In this document: positions 42,317-52,833 of the stretch, in pieces
How the letters are laid out: each line of letters begins with the position of its first letter
How positions within the stretch are numbered: the first letter of the stretch is position 1
NCBI RefSeq assembly: GCF_039907765.1
Contig: NZ_JARDJI010000004.1
Span: 228,158-292,157 of the forward strand
DNA: 64,000 bases
Direction of reading: 5' to 3'
Source: Aminobacter sp039907765
Lineage (GTDB): Bacteria; Pseudomonadota; Alphaproteobacteria; Rhizobiales; Rhizobiaceae
The notes under the pieces: model-generated
The model's database searches: none
Told to the model about the DNA's origin: nothing
Seen by the model: the letters and a program-made list of their open reading frames with translations, nothing else
Position numbers and translations under genes: made by a program

Positions 42317-43093
42317 TCAGAGACGCGCGACGGACAATGCGCCGTCGGCCTTGATGATAGTGCCGGTGGCAAAGCCGAAGCCGCCGCAGGCAAGCGCTGC
42401 CGCGATGCGGCCGATGTCGTCGGGCTCGCCCCAGCGCCCCGCCGGCACCAGCCCTTCGCCGATCAGCCGGTCGTATTTCTCGGAAACCTTCGCCGTCATG
42501 TCCGAGCGGATGATGCCGGGGCGGATCTCGAACACGTCGATGCCCGCACTTGCCAGCCTGAGCGTCAGCCCCTGCGTGAAGGCGGCGAGCCCGGCCTTCG
42601 ACATGCAGTAGTCGAGCCTTTCGGGCGAGGTCATCTCGGCCGAGATCGAGGTGATGTTGATGATTGAGCGCCGCTGGGCCGGCTGCGGCAGGCCGAGCAT
42701 CGCCCGCAGCACGGCCTGGGTGAAGAACACCGTGCCGCGCAGATTGACCGCCATGATGGCGTCGAAGTTCTCGGGCGTGAGCTCGAGGAAGTCGCCGCGC
42801 ACCTTCGAGGCGATGCCGGCATTGTTGACGAGGCAATCGATCCGGCCGAAATGCTTCACGATCTTCTTGACTGTCCCGGCATGGCCGTCGATGTCGGCGA
42901 GGTCGGAGGCGACGAACAATATCTCGGCGCCATGCTTTTCGAGCCCCGCGACGACCTCTGCCGCAGCCTTGTCCTTCTCGCGATCGGTGATGGCGAGATC
43001 GAAGCCTGCTTCGGCCAGCGTCTTGGCCACCGCCAGCCCGATACCGCGGCGCGCGCCGGTCACGATGGCGACGGGCTTGGCGTTGGCGCTCAT
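42317..43093 (-). CDS. SDR-family oxidoreductase (3-ketoacyl reductase-like)
   Basis: 258 residues from ATG 43093, overlapping the preceding GMC gene by ATGA. Classical Rossmann motif TGARRGIGLAVAK, NNAG in CLVNNAGIA, catalytic Ser in NITSISAEM, YCMSK (Tyr-x3-Lys) and a C-terminal FATGTIIKADGAL. The closest class is 3-oxoacyl-ACP reductase-like, covering many dehydrogenases of sugars and hydroxyacyl compounds. In this operon it could oxidise a 3-hydroxy intermediate. Confidence 0.9.
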   Translation of the reverse strand: MSANAKPVAIVTGARRGIGLAVAKTLAEAGFDLAITDREKDKAAAEVVAGLEKHGAEILFVASDLADIDGHAGTVKKIVKHFGRIDCLVNNAGIASKVRGDFLELTPENFDAIMAVNLRGTVFFTQAVLRAMLGLPQPAQRRSIINITSISAEMTSPERLDYCMSKAGLAAFTQGLTLRLASAGIDVFEIRPGIIRSDMTAKVSEKYDRLIGEGLVPAGRWGEPDDIGRIAAALACGGFGFATGTIIKADGALSVARL

Positions 43094-44595
43094 GCCGCGA
43101 GGTCCTTGCTGGCGATGTGGTCGGCGACGCGCAGCGCCTGGGCCGCGATCGTCAGCGCTGGATTGACCGCCGCCGAGGTCGGCAGGAAACCCGCGTCGAC
43201 CACGAATAGGTTGGGGTGGTCGAAGGCGCGACAAAACACGTCGAGCGGCGCCTCCTTGGGATCGGTGCCGATACGCACCGTGCCGCACTGGTGCGACGGC
43301 GTGCGCTTGTCGAACGCGCGCGACACGACCACCGGAAAGCCCGCGCTGCGCAGCACCTGCTTGAGCTTGGCCACCAGCCGCTCATGCGCCTCCCAGTTGC
43401 TGCGCACCCATTTCAGCACGATGCGGTCGCCGTCGACCATGACGCGGCTCTCCGGCGACGGCAGGTCCTCGCTCATGGCGTAGAAATCGATCGAATGCGC
43501 CGTGACCCGGTCGAGCAGCCATTCCGGCACGGCCGGCATCGCCCCCTTGAGGATCGGGCCAGAGATGCGCCCGAGCAGTTGCACGTTGCCCAGCGGCGGC
43601 CCGCCCTCGCCGTCCGAGAGGTAGAAATCGTTGAACCCGAAAGTCTTCTGGTAGACCGAGTCGTTGCGGAACCACGGGCTCATGGCGATCACCGCCGTGG
43701 AGTTGTGGTTCATGAAGTTGCGGCCGACCTGATCGGAGCGGTTTGCAAGCCCGGTCGGATTGGCATCATTCGCCGAGCGCAACAGGAGCACCGCCGACTG
43801 CACCGCGCCCGCCGCCAGGATCACCAGTTTCGGCCTCACGACGTGGCTTTCGCCGTTGCGCTCGTAATGCACGGCGACGATGCGCCCGTCGGCCGCTGCC
43901 TCCAGCCGCGTCACGCGCGAACCGGTCTGCAGCTTGACGTTGCCATATGTGAGTGCCGCAGCCAGCGCCGTCGTCTCGGCGTCCATCTTGCCGTCGAAGC
44001 AGTTGGGATGCGCGTCCCACGGCGTCTTGCCCTTGGCCAGCCAGCGCTCGATGTCGACGCCGAGCGGCAGCGAAAACGGATGCACGCCCTTGGCCTTGAG
44101 TTTTGCCCGCACGCTGGCGATCGCCGGCTCGTCGGCGACGGGCGCATGCGCATAGGTGCCGGAATGCACGGGCTCCGTAGGGTCTTCGCCCAGCGCCCCG
44201 CGCACCTGGTAGAGCTCCTCGGCCAGGCCGTACCAGGGCTCCAGTTCCTCGTACGGAAACGGCCAGGCGGGCGAGACGCCGTCGAGATGCTGCATCTCGT
44301 CAAAGTCCTCGCGCCGGTAGCGCGTCAGCACGGCACCGTAGAACTTCGAGTTGCCGCCGACATTGTAGTAGTTGCCCGGGTTGAAGCCGGTGCCGTCGGC
44401 CTCGTACCAGGTCTCGTCGGGGCGAAAATGCCCGCGCTGGAAGATGGCGCGCTGGTCGCGGTTCTCCGGCCGGTCCTCGATATGGCCGCCGGCCTCGAGC
44501 ACGAGGATATCCGCACCGGTCGTGGCCAGGCCGGCGGCGACGCTCGCGCCGCCGACCCCCGAGCCGATGATGACGATGTCAGGCGATCCCGGCAT
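43090..44595 (-). CDS. GMC-family oxidoreductase (second, distinct from its neighbour)
   Basis: 501 residues from ATG 44595 (MPGSPDIVIIGSGVGGASVA). FAD site is followed by VLEAGG, GFNPGNYYNVGGNSKFYGAV, LVILAAGAVQSAVLLLRSAN and the C-terminal CGTVRIGTDPKEAPLDV / VVDAGFLPTSAAVNPALTIA; catalytic His in PSHQCGT and Asn in AVNPALT. It belongs to the shorter GMC group that includes sugar and alcohol dehydrogenases, not the choline group. It starts one base after the ABC ATPase stop. Confidence 0.9.
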   Translation of the reverse strand: MPGSPDIVIIGSGVGGASVAAGLATTGADILVLEAGGHIEDRPENRDQRAIFQRGHFRPDETWYEADGTGFNPGNYYNVGGNSKFYGAVLTRYRREDFDEMQHLDGVSPAWPFPYEELEPWYGLAEELYQVRGALGEDPTEPVHSGTYAHAPVADEPAIASVRAKLKAKGVHPFSLPLGVDIERWLAKGKTPWDAHPNCFDGKMDAETTALAAALTYGNVKLQTGSRVTRLEAAADGRIVAVHYERNGESHVVRPKLVILAAGAVQSAVLLLRSANDANPTGLANRSDQVGRNFMNHNSTAVIAMSPWFRNDSVYQKTFGFNDFYLSDGEGGPPLGNVQLLGRISGPILKGAMPAVPEWLLDRVTAHSIDFYAMSEDLPSPESRVMVDGDRIVLKWVRSNWEAHERLVAKLKQVLRSAGFPVVVSRAFDKRTPSHQCGTVRIGTDPKEAPLDVFCRAFDHPNLFVVDAGFLPTSAAVNPALTIAAQALRVADHIASKDLAA

Positions 44596-44596
44596 G

Positions 44597-45712
<1,116 letters not shown>

Positions 45713-45716
45713 GGGC

Positions 45717-46598
45717 TTACCCCTTGACCGCGCCGGCCATCAGGCCGCGCACGAAGTAGCGTCCGGAGACGATGTAGACGATGAGGGTGGGCAGGGCTGC
45801 GAGGATCGCCCCGGCGAAGTGGACGTTGTATTCCTTCACGCCGGTCGACGAGTTCACCAAATTGTTCAACGCCACCGTGACGGGGATCGAGTCCACGCTG
45901 GAGAATGACGAGCCGAACAGGAAGTCGTTCCAGATGTTGGTGAACTGCCAGATGACCGTGACGACGATGATCGGCCCCGACGACGGCAGGAGGATGCGCC
46001 GGAAGATCTGGAAGAAGCTGGCGCCGTCGATCTGCGCGGCCCGCACCAGCTCGGTCGGGAACGCCTCGTAGTAGTTGCGGAAGAACAGCGTGGTGAAGCC
46101 GAGGCCATAAACCGCGTGGATCAGGATCAGGCCGGGCACGGAGCCCGCCAGCCCGAGCAGGCCGAGGATGCGCGCCGACGGGATCAGCACGATCTGGAAC
46201 GGGATGAAGCAGGCGAGCAGCATCATGCCGAACACGACGTTGTCGCCCCTGAAGCGCCATTTGGTCAGCACATAGCCGTTGAGCGCGCCGAGGATGGTCG
46301 AGATGGCGACGGCCGGCACCACCATCATCACCGAGTTGAGGAAGTAGGGCTTCAGGCCGGTCGGCTGCACGCCGATCTGCGCCGTCGACCATGCCGACAG
46401 CCAGGGCGCGATCGTCCACTGCTGGGGCAGCGCCAGCATGTTGCCCTGGCGGATCTCGTCCAGCGGCTTCAGCGAATTGACGATCATGACGTAGAGCGGC
46501 AGCAGGTAGTAGACCGCAAAGATGATCAGCACGACATAGATAAGTGCGCGGGCGAAGACGCCGTTGCGGGTGGCGACATCCTGGGAGGCGGCGCTCAT
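45717..46598 (-). CDS. Carbohydrate ABC transporter permease (MalG-like)
   Basis: 293 residues from ATG 46598, overlapping its partner by ATGA. Membrane segments include ALIYVVLIIFAVYYLLPLYV and IPFQIVLIPSARILGLLGLA; the EAA loop is TELVRAAQIDGASFFQIFRR. N-terminal architecture and loop are those of MalG-type inner-membrane permeases of carbohydrate importers (CUT1 family). Confidence 0.95.
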   Translation of the reverse strand: MSAASQDVATRNGVFARALIYVVLIIFAVYYLLPLYVMIVNSLKPLDEIRQGNMLALPQQWTIAPWLSAWSTAQIGVQPTGLKPYFLNSVMMVVPAVAISTILGALNGYVLTKWRFRGDNVVFGMMLLACFIPFQIVLIPSARILGLLGLAGSVPGLILIHAVYGLGFTTLFFRNYYEAFPTELVRAAQIDGASFFQIFRRILLPSSGPIIVVTVIWQFTNIWNDFLFGSSFSSVDSIPVTVALNNLVNSSTGVKEYNVHFAGAILAALPTLIVYIVSGRYFVRGLMAGAVKG

Positions 46599-47515
46599 TT
46601 CTTCTTCCCCCCGAGCTCGGAGTAGAGATAGGGCACGATGATCGCGAAGATCATCATCATCATCACCATGGCGGAGGCGGCACCCATGCCCATCTCGTTG
46701 CGGCCGAAGGTGAATTTCTGCATGAACAGCGCCGGTGTCCACGTCGCCGTGCCAGGGCCGCCGTCGGTCATCGCCACGACGAGGTCGTAGGACTTGATGG
46801 CGAGGTGGGCGAGCACCACGAAGGCCGACAGGAACACCGGCCGCATCAGCGGGATGATGATCCGCCGGTAGATGGTCATGGTCGAGGCACCGTCGATCTG
46901 GGCGGCCTTGATGATCTCGTTGTCGACGCCGCGCAGGCCGGCGAGGAACATCGCCATGACGAAGCCCGACGACTGCCAGACCGCCGCGATGACGATGGTG
47001 TAGATCGCCATCTGCCCTTCCTTGATCCAGCGGAACGAGAAGCTCTGCCAGCCCCATGTCTGCATGACGTGTTCGAGGCCGATGCCGGGGTCGAGGAACC
47101 ACTTCCAGGCCACGCCGGTGACGATGAAGGACAGCGCCATCGGGTAGAGGTAGATCGGTCTCAGCACGCCCTCGCCGCGGATCTTCTGGTCGAGGAAGAT
47201 CGCGAGCCCCAGCCCGATGACGCTGCAGACGCCGATGTAGAGGATCGAGAAGATCGCCAGGTTCTTGAGCGCCGTGATCCAGTTCGGGTGGTTGAACAGC
47301 CTCACATAGTTGCCGAAGCCGACCCAGGTCGAAAAGTCGGGCAACAGCTTCGAGCCGGAGAACGACAGGAAGGCCGTGAAGATGATGAAGCCGTAGACGA
47401 AGAGGAGGATGATCGCGAAGCTCGGCGCAAGCACGATCTTCGGCAACCACTCCTGCAACGTTGCACGCGTATCCGTCGCCGTGCGCGGCACAGCGGTCGT
47501 CGTGAGGTCTGCCAT
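46595..47515 (-). CDS. Carbohydrate ABC transporter permease (MalF-like)
   Basis: 306 residues from ATG 47515. Six predicted membrane segments (APSFAIILLFVYGFIIFTAF, NLAIFSILYIGVCSVIGLGL, AASAMVMMMMIFAIIVPYLY) and EAA loop NEIIKAAQIDGASTMTIYRR. CUT1 family MalF-type subunit. A strong hairpin lies between the binding protein gene and this one. Confidence 0.95.
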   Translation of the reverse strand: MADLTTTAVPRTATDTRATLQEWLPKIVLAPSFAIILLFVYGFIIFTAFLSFSGSKLLPDFSTWVGFGNYVRLFNHPNWITALKNLAIFSILYIGVCSVIGLGLAIFLDQKIRGEGVLRPIYLYPMALSFIVTGVAWKWFLDPGIGLEHVMQTWGWQSFSFRWIKEGQMAIYTIVIAAVWQSSGFVMAMFLAGLRGVDNEIIKAAQIDGASTMTIYRRIIIPLMRPVFLSAFVVLAHLAIKSYDLVVAMTDGGPGTATWTPALFMQKFTFGRNEMGMGAASAMVMMMMIFAIIVPYLYSELGGKKK

Positions 47516-47544
47516 GGTTCCAGCCTCTGCTGATCTCGAAAAAT

Positions 47545-47568
47545 GTGCCCCGGCCGAAGCCGGGGCAC
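47545..47568 (-). terminator. Attenuating/stabilising hairpin after the sugar-binding protein gene
   Basis: A perfect 10-bp stem GTGCCCCGGC / GCCGGGGCAC (plus-strand 47545-47554 and 47559-47568) with a TTCG loop read on the minus strand, then ATTTTTCG. It sits in the 66-base gap between the binding protein and first permease, where partial terminators commonly set the higher dose of binding protein. Confidence 0.85.
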
Positions 47569-47581
47569 GTCATGCTAGGCC

Positions 47582-48835
47582 TCAGCCCTTGGCGGCGGCG
47601 ATCGCCTCGACCAGCGCGGCGGCGGCGGCCTTGGAATCGAGCTCGCCGTTGAAGTGGCGGGTCACGACGTCGTAGAGCGCGTTCTTCACCGCTGCCGGTG
47701 CGGCATAGCCGTGCGCCATCGAGCCGAACAGCTTGCCGCCCGTATTGGCTTCGGCCAGGTCCTTGATGCCCTTCTTGCCGCAATCGTCGAAGGCGGTGTC
47801 CGGCACGTCGGTACGCGCCGGCACCGAGCCCTTGACCACGTTGAAGGACGACTGGAAGGCCGGGTCCTCGATGTCCGAGGCCATCTTCATCTGCGCCGCC
47901 TTCTTGTCGTCGCCGACCTTGAACATCATGAACATGTCGGAGTTGAAGGTCACCGCGCCCTGGGTGCCGGGGAAGCGGATGCAGACGAAGTCGGTGCCGG
48001 GCTTCTGGCCGGCCTTGAGGAACTCGCCCTTGGCCCAGTCGCCCATCATCTGCATGCCGGCCTTGCCTTCGATGACCATGGCCGAAGCCAGGTTCCAGTC
48101 GCGGCCGGAGAAGTCCTTGTCGACATAGCTCTTCAGCTTGGCCATGCGGTCGAAGGCCTCGACCATCTTGTCGCCGCCGAGCGCGGCCGGGTCGAGGTCG
48201 ATGAACGCCTGCTTGTAGAAGTCGGTGCCGAGCGACAGCACGACCGCGTCGAAGATGGTGGCGTCCTGCCAGGCCTGGCCGCCATGGCCGAGCGGCGTGA
48301 TGCCGTTGGCCTGCATCTTGTCGAGCACGGCGACGAGTTCGTCCCAGGTCTCGGGCACCTTGCCGCCGGCAGCGTCGAGCGCCTTCTTGTTGATCCACAC
48401 CCAGTTGGTCGAGTGCACGTTCACGGGCGCTGCAATCCACTTGCCGTCATATTTGGCGAAGTTCTGCAGCGCCGCCGGCACGACCTTGTCCCAGCCTTCC
48501 TTGTCGGCCACTTCGCCGAGGTCGCCGACCACGCCCTGCTTGGCCCAGTCGGTGATGTCGAAGCCCAGCGCCTGCACGGCGGTGGGCGGATCGCCGGCGG
48601 TGACGCGGGCGCGTAGCGCCGTCATCGCGGCCTCGCCGCCGCCGCCGGCCACCGGCATGTCCTTCCAGGTGACGCCCTGGCTCTCGAGGTTCTTCTTGAG
48701 CACGTCGAGCGCCGCCGCCTCGCCGCCCGAGGTCCACCAGTGCAGCACTTCGACGCTTTCGTCGGCGAACGCCAGCGGCACCGGCGCCGCAAGCAGCGTC
48801 GCAATGGCTGCGGTACTCATCAGAAACTTACGCAT
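47582..48835 (-). CDS. Carbohydrate ABC transporter substrate-binding protein (family 1)
   Basis: 417 residues from ATG 48835, after GGGAGGAACTGGA. The signal peptide ends near PLAFADE. The extracellular solute-binding family 1 fold shows VEVLHWWTSGGEAAALDVLK, APVNVHSTNWVWINKKALDA and NGITPLGHGGQAWQDATIF, close to glucose/glucoside-type binding proteins (TrpTrp at the N-terminal binding site). The ligand cannot be read, but a sugar, polyol or glycoside is likely. Confidence 0.93.
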   Translation of the reverse strand: MRKFLMSTAAIATLLAAPVPLAFADESVEVLHWWTSGGEAAALDVLKKNLESQGVTWKDMPVAGGGGEAAMTALRARVTAGDPPTAVQALGFDITDWAKQGVVGDLGEVADKEGWDKVVPAALQNFAKYDGKWIAAPVNVHSTNWVWINKKALDAAGGKVPETWDELVAVLDKMQANGITPLGHGGQAWQDATIFDAVVLSLGTDFYKQAFIDLDPAALGGDKMVEAFDRMAKLKSYVDKDFSGRDWNLASAMVIEGKAGMQMMGDWAKGEFLKAGQKPGTDFVCIRFPGTQGAVTFNSDMFMMFKVGDDKKAAQMKMASDIEDPAFQSSFNVVKGSVPARTDVPDTAFDDCGKKGIKDLAEANTGGKLFGSMAHGYAAPAAVKNALYDVVTRHFNGELDSKAAAAALVEAIAAAKG

Positions 48836-48928
48836 TCCAGTTCCTCCCGGGTTGCAAGCTAACTCACGCGTGATTGCGTGACACAAGTTCCCATTGGCCC
48901 CGCCGCAGGGAATTCCTCCTTGGCCGCG

Positions 48929-50449
48929 TCAGGCTCGTGCCTCCTTGGGCATCCAGTGCCCCGTCCGCGGGCCGATATGCATGTTCAGTGTCTTCGTCTC
49001 GGTGTAGTCCTCCACCGCATGGCGGCCGAGTTCGCGGCCGATGCCCGACTGCCGGTAGCCGCCGAAGGGCAGTTCCGACGCGCCGTCCATGAAGGTGTTC
49101 ATCCAGACGGTGCCGGCCCGCACGCGGCGGCCGACCGTCAGGCAGGTGTCGAAGTCGCGGCTCCACACCCCGGCCGAGAGGCCATAGTCGATCGAATTGG
49201 CGATGCGGATCGCCTCGTCCGTGGTCTCGAAGGCAAGCACCGAAAGCACCGGTCCGAACACCTCCTCTTTCGCCACCGCCATGTCTGGCGCGACCGACGA
49301 CAGGATCGTCGGTTCCATGAACTGGCCGAGGCCGAGATCGGCGGCTGCGCCACCGACGGCGACATTCGCGCCATGTTCGCTCGCACCTTTCACGTAAGCA
49401 ACGATCTTCGCAAGATGCTGCGCGGTGATGATAGCACCAACCTGGGTCGAAGGGTCCAGCGGATCGCCGACCTTGACCTTGGCCGAAAGGGCAGCGACCC
49501 GGCTGGTCACCTCGTCGGCGATGTCGCGATGCACGATCAGGCGCGAGCCGGCGTTGCAGCATTCGCCGGCGTTGAAGTAGGCGCCGAACACCGCCGCATC
49601 GATGAAGTCGTCGAGATTGGAATCGGGGAAGACGATCTGCGGGTTCTTGCCGCCGAGCTCCAGCGACACCTTCTTCAAGGTCTGCGCGGCATTCGCCATG
49701 GTCAGCCGCCCGATACCGGTCGAGCCGGTGAACGATACCATGTCGATGTCGGGGTGGCTGGTCAGCGGCGCGCCCGCCTCCGGGCCGGTGCCGACGATGA
49801 TGTTGACCACGCCCGCGGGCACGCCGGCGGCCTCGAGTATCTCGCCCAGCACCAGCGTCGAGCCCGACGTCAGCTCCGACGGCTTGACCACGGCCGTGCA
49901 GCCCGCGGCCAGCGCGAAGGGCAGCTTCTGGCTGACGATCAGGAACGGGAAGTTCCACGGCGTGATGATCGAGACGACGCCGATGGCCTCGCGCAGCACC
50001 ACGCCCAGCGTGCCGTCGCCCAGCGTGTTGTAGCTCTCTCCGTGCAGGTCGCGGGCGAGCGCCGCCGCATAGCGCCAGATGTCGGCGGCGCCGCCGAGTT
50101 CGCCCTTGGCCTGCGAGATCGGCTTGCCGGATTCGATGCAGTCGAGGAAGGCGAGTTCGTCGGCGCGCTCGTCGATGATGTCGGCGGCCCTGAGCAGGAT
50201 GCGCGAGCGCTCGGCGCCGGTCATGCGCGGCCAGTGGCCGTCGTCGAAAGCCCTGCGCGCCGCTGCGATGGCACGGTTCGCGTCGACGGCGGTCGCCGCC
50301 TCGTAGCGGCTGACGACGCTGCCGTGGCCTGGGCTGGCACGCTCGATGGTCTTGCCTTCGGCGCCGCCGGTCCACTTGCCGTCGATCAGCATCTTGAACT
50401 CGCGGACCTTGAAGCCGTCGAGCGGCTTGGGGCGCGTCAGGACCGTCAT
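48929..50449 (-). CDS. NAD(P)-dependent aldehyde dehydrogenase
   Basis: 506 residues from ATG 50449, 6 bases after GGGAGA; ATG 50455 is an in-frame alternative. ALDH motifs: TPWNFPFLIVSQKLPFALAA, catalytic Glu in SLELGGKNPQIVF, catalytic Cys in NAGECCNAGSRL and EEVFGPVLSVLAF. It is closest in form to betaine-aldehyde/4-hydroxymuconic-semialdehyde types; in this operon it should oxidise the aldehyde formed by a GMC enzyme to an acid. Confidence 0.93.
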   Translation of the reverse strand: MTVLTRPKPLDGFKVREFKMLIDGKWTGGAEGKTIERASPGHGSVVSRYEAATAVDANRAIAAARRAFDDGHWPRMTGAERSRILLRAADIIDERADELAFLDCIESGKPISQAKGELGGAADIWRYAAALARDLHGESYNTLGDGTLGVVLREAIGVVSIITPWNFPFLIVSQKLPFALAAGCTAVVKPSELTSGSTLVLGEILEAAGVPAGVVNIIVGTGPEAGAPLTSHPDIDMVSFTGSTGIGRLTMANAAQTLKKVSLELGGKNPQIVFPDSNLDDFIDAAVFGAYFNAGECCNAGSRLIVHRDIADEVTSRVAALSAKVKVGDPLDPSTQVGAIITAQHLAKIVAYVKGASEHGANVAVGGAAADLGLGQFMEPTILSSVAPDMAVAKEEVFGPVLSVLAFETTDEAIRIANSIDYGLSAGVWSRDFDTCLTVGRRVRAGTVWMNTFMDGASELPFGGYRQSGIGRELGRHAVEDYTETKTLNMHIGPRTGHWMPKEARA

Positions 50450-51228
50450 CACCATTCTCCCGAAAATTTCGCCGCGCGCTTCTCGCTGAAGGCCGCGAGC
50501 CCCTCCTTGAGGTCGCCGGTCTTGGCGACGAGGATCGAGCCCAGCGCCTCGACGGCGGTTCCGTTGTCTTCGCCGTTGGCGGTGGCGATCATCAGTTTTG
50601 CGACCTCGACCGCCGCCGGACCGCGCGCCGCGATCCGCGTCGCATAATCATGCGCGGCAGCCACGGCCTCGCCGGTCTCGACCACATGGTCGACCAGCCC
50701 GAGCGCCGCCGCCTCCTCGGCAGAAAAAACCTCGCCGCCCAGCGCCATGCGCCGCACGACCTGCGCACCGGCGCGGCGCACCAGACGCTGCGTGCCCGAC
50801 CAGCCCGGCACCATGCCGAGCCCGGTTTCCGGCAGGCCGATCTTCACATGACGCTCAGCGATGCGGATGTCGGCGGCGATCGCCAGTTCCAGCCCGCCGC
50901 CCAGCGCATGGCCGTTGATCGCCGCGATCAGCGGCACGCGCAGCGTCGCCAGCCGCTCGAACACCCGATGGCCGAAGCGCACCCAGGCATGGCCGAACTC
51001 GTTGGCCGTCATGCCGCCCCAGGCCTTGATGTCGCCCCCGGCCGAAAACGCCTTGCCCTCGCCAGTGAGGATCGCAACGCGCACATCGGCATTGGCCTCG
51101 ACCTCGTCGCAGGCCTGAGACAGCGCCTTCAGCATGTCGATGTCGAAGGCGTTGAGCTTGTCCGGCCGGGCCGCCGTGATGACCGCGACCGCACCCTGGA
51201 ACTCGACCTTGATGCGCCGGTCAGCCAT
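50449..51228 (-). CDS. Enoyl-CoA hydratase/isomerase family protein
   Basis: 259 residues from ATG 51228, overlapping the CoA-transferase end by 8 bases and running into the aldehyde dehydrogenase start. Crotonase fold with oxyanion elements AFSAGGDIKAWG and INGHALGGGLELAIAADIRI; catalytic-region LPETGLGMVPGWSGTQRLVR carries the Glu of hydratases. Probably hydrates or isomerises an unsaturated acyl-CoA in the operon's pathway. Confidence 0.93.
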   Translation of the reverse strand: MADRRIKVEFQGAVAVITAARPDKLNAFDIDMLKALSQACDEVEANADVRVAILTGEGKAFSAGGDIKAWGGMTANEFGHAWVRFGHRVFERLATLRVPLIAAINGHALGGGLELAIAADIRIAERHVKIGLPETGLGMVPGWSGTQRLVRRAGAQVVRRMALGGEVFSAEEAAALGLVDHVVETGEAVAAAHDYATRIAARGPAAVEVAKLMIATANGEDNGTAVEALGSILVAKTGDLKEGLAAFSEKRAAKFSGEW

Positions 51229-52831
51229 GGACGGCCTCCAGCTTGCGCACCGGCTTGCGCGGCAGCTTCAGCCCGATGGGCGCTTCGGCAAACAGTGCTG
51301 CGTCCATCTCTTTGAGCTTGTCCGAGACGATCAGCGGAAACTCGGACTGGTCGAGGATATGCGCCTGCAACTCGACGCCCGGCGCGATCTCGGTCAGCAC
51401 GATGCCTTGAGCCGTCAGCTTCATGACGCAGCGCTCGGTGACATAGGTGATGTCCTGGCCCTGCTCGACGCCGCGGCGGCCCGAGAAGGTGACGTGCTCG
51501 ACCTCGTTGACCAGCTTCTTGAGCTTGCCTTCCTTCTCCACCACCAGACGGCCGGCCTCGATGCCGAGCCTGGCGCCGGCGTTGAGCATGCCGGAGAACA
51601 CGATCTTCCTGGCCCGCGCGGTGATGTCGACGAAGCCGCCCGCGCCCGCCGTCACATGCGGCCGGAAGCTGAGCTTGGAGACGTTGACCGAGCCGCTCTT
51701 GTCGATCTCGAGGAACGACAAAAGCGAAGCGTCGAAGCCCGCGCCCTGGAAATAGGTGAACTGGTAGGGCGACGGCATGAACGCGTCGGCGTTCGACGCG
51801 CAGCCGAAGGCGAAGTCGAGCAGCGGCACGCCGCCGACAGCCCCCTGCTCGATCACCCAGGTGACCTCGCCGTGCAGGCCCTCTTCGAGCAGGATACGCG
51901 GCACGTTGGCCGAGATGCCGAAGCCGAGATTGACGGCGCTCCCCGCTTCCAGCTCCTGCGCCACGCGGCGTGCGATCACCTTCTGGATGTTGAATTCCGG
52001 CACGCGGAAGCTGTCGAGCGGCCGCATGATCTCGCCCGAGATCGCCGGGTCGTAGAGCGTTTGGGTCGTCTGCTTCTGCTCGGGGTCGACGACGACGTAG
52101 TCGACCAGCATGCCCGGCACGCGCACGTCGTGCGGGCGCAGCGAGCCGTCCTTGGTGATGCGCTTCACCTGCGCGATGACGATGCCGCCATTGTTGCGGG
52201 CGGCGAGCGCCTGGTCGAGCCCGCCGAGATAGGCGCCCTCGTGCTCGTAGGTCAGGTTGCCGCGCTCGTCGGCCGTCGTCGCCCGGATGATCGCCACCTG
52301 CGGCTTGATCGCAGGGAAGAACAGCCAGTCCTCGCCCTCGAAGCTGACCTTCCTGACCAGCGGTTCGGCCGCGGCGCGGGCATTCATGGCGCAGCCTTGC
52401 CTGTCAGGATCGACGAAGGTGTCGAGCCCGATCTTGGTCATCACGCCCGGCCGCTTGGCCGCCGCCTCGCGGTGCATGTCGAACATGATGCCCGACGGCA
52501 CGTTGTAGGCCGCGACCTCCTCGTTGCCGATCATCTGCCAGATCAGCGGCGGCTCGGCGCTCGACGGTCCCGACGGATAGGAGCCGCCGATGATCTTCTT
52601 CAGCAGGCCCTTCTTGGCAATGTAGTCGACACCCTTGATGCCGCTCATGTCGCCGGCGGCGATGGGGTGCAGCGTCGTGAGATCGCGCGGATGGCCGGTC
52701 GCCTCGAAGAGCTCGCCGATCGCCTTCAGCATCAGGTCGGGGCAGCCGAGCCCGCTCGACGACGACACCGAAACGATGGCGCCATCGGGAATGAGCGCTG
52801 CGGCCTGTGCCGGGGTGACGTGCTTGCCCAT
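51221..52831 (-). CDS. Family I CoA-transferase, fused alpha and beta subunits
   Basis: 536 residues from ATG 52831 (MGKHVTPAQAAALIPDGAIV). The alpha half contains SSSSGLGCPDLMLKAIGE and GLDTFVDPDRQGCAMN; the beta half has NLGFGISANVPRILLEEG and VTWVIEQGAVGG, whose Glu is the expected catalytic residue. Such enzymes move CoA from acetyl- or succinyl-CoA to short carboxylic acids (propionate/acetoacetate types). Here it would activate the acid made by the aldehyde dehydrogenase. Confidence 0.92.
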   Translation of the reverse strand: MGKHVTPAQAAALIPDGAIVSVSSSSGLGCPDLMLKAIGELFEATGHPRDLTTLHPIAAGDMSGIKGVDYIAKKGLLKKIIGGSYPSGPSSAEPPLIWQMIGNEEVAAYNVPSGIMFDMHREAAAKRPGVMTKIGLDTFVDPDRQGCAMNARAAAEPLVRKVSFEGEDWLFFPAIKPQVAIIRATTADERGNLTYEHEGAYLGGLDQALAARNNGGIVIAQVKRITKDGSLRPHDVRVPGMLVDYVVVDPEQKQTTQTLYDPAISGEIMRPLDSFRVPEFNIQKVIARRVAQELEAGSAVNLGFGISANVPRILLEEGLHGEVTWVIEQGAVGGVPLLDFAFGCASNADAFMPSPYQFTYFQGAGFDASLLSFLEIDKSGSVNVSKLSFRPHVTAGAGGFVDITARARKIVFSGMLNAGARLGIEAGRLVVEKEGKLKKLVNEVEHVTFSGRRGVEQGQDITYVTERCVMKLTAQGIVLTEIAPGVELQAHILDQSEFPLIVSDKLKEMDAALFAEAPIGLKLPRKPVRKLEAVHG

Positions 52832-52833
52832 GC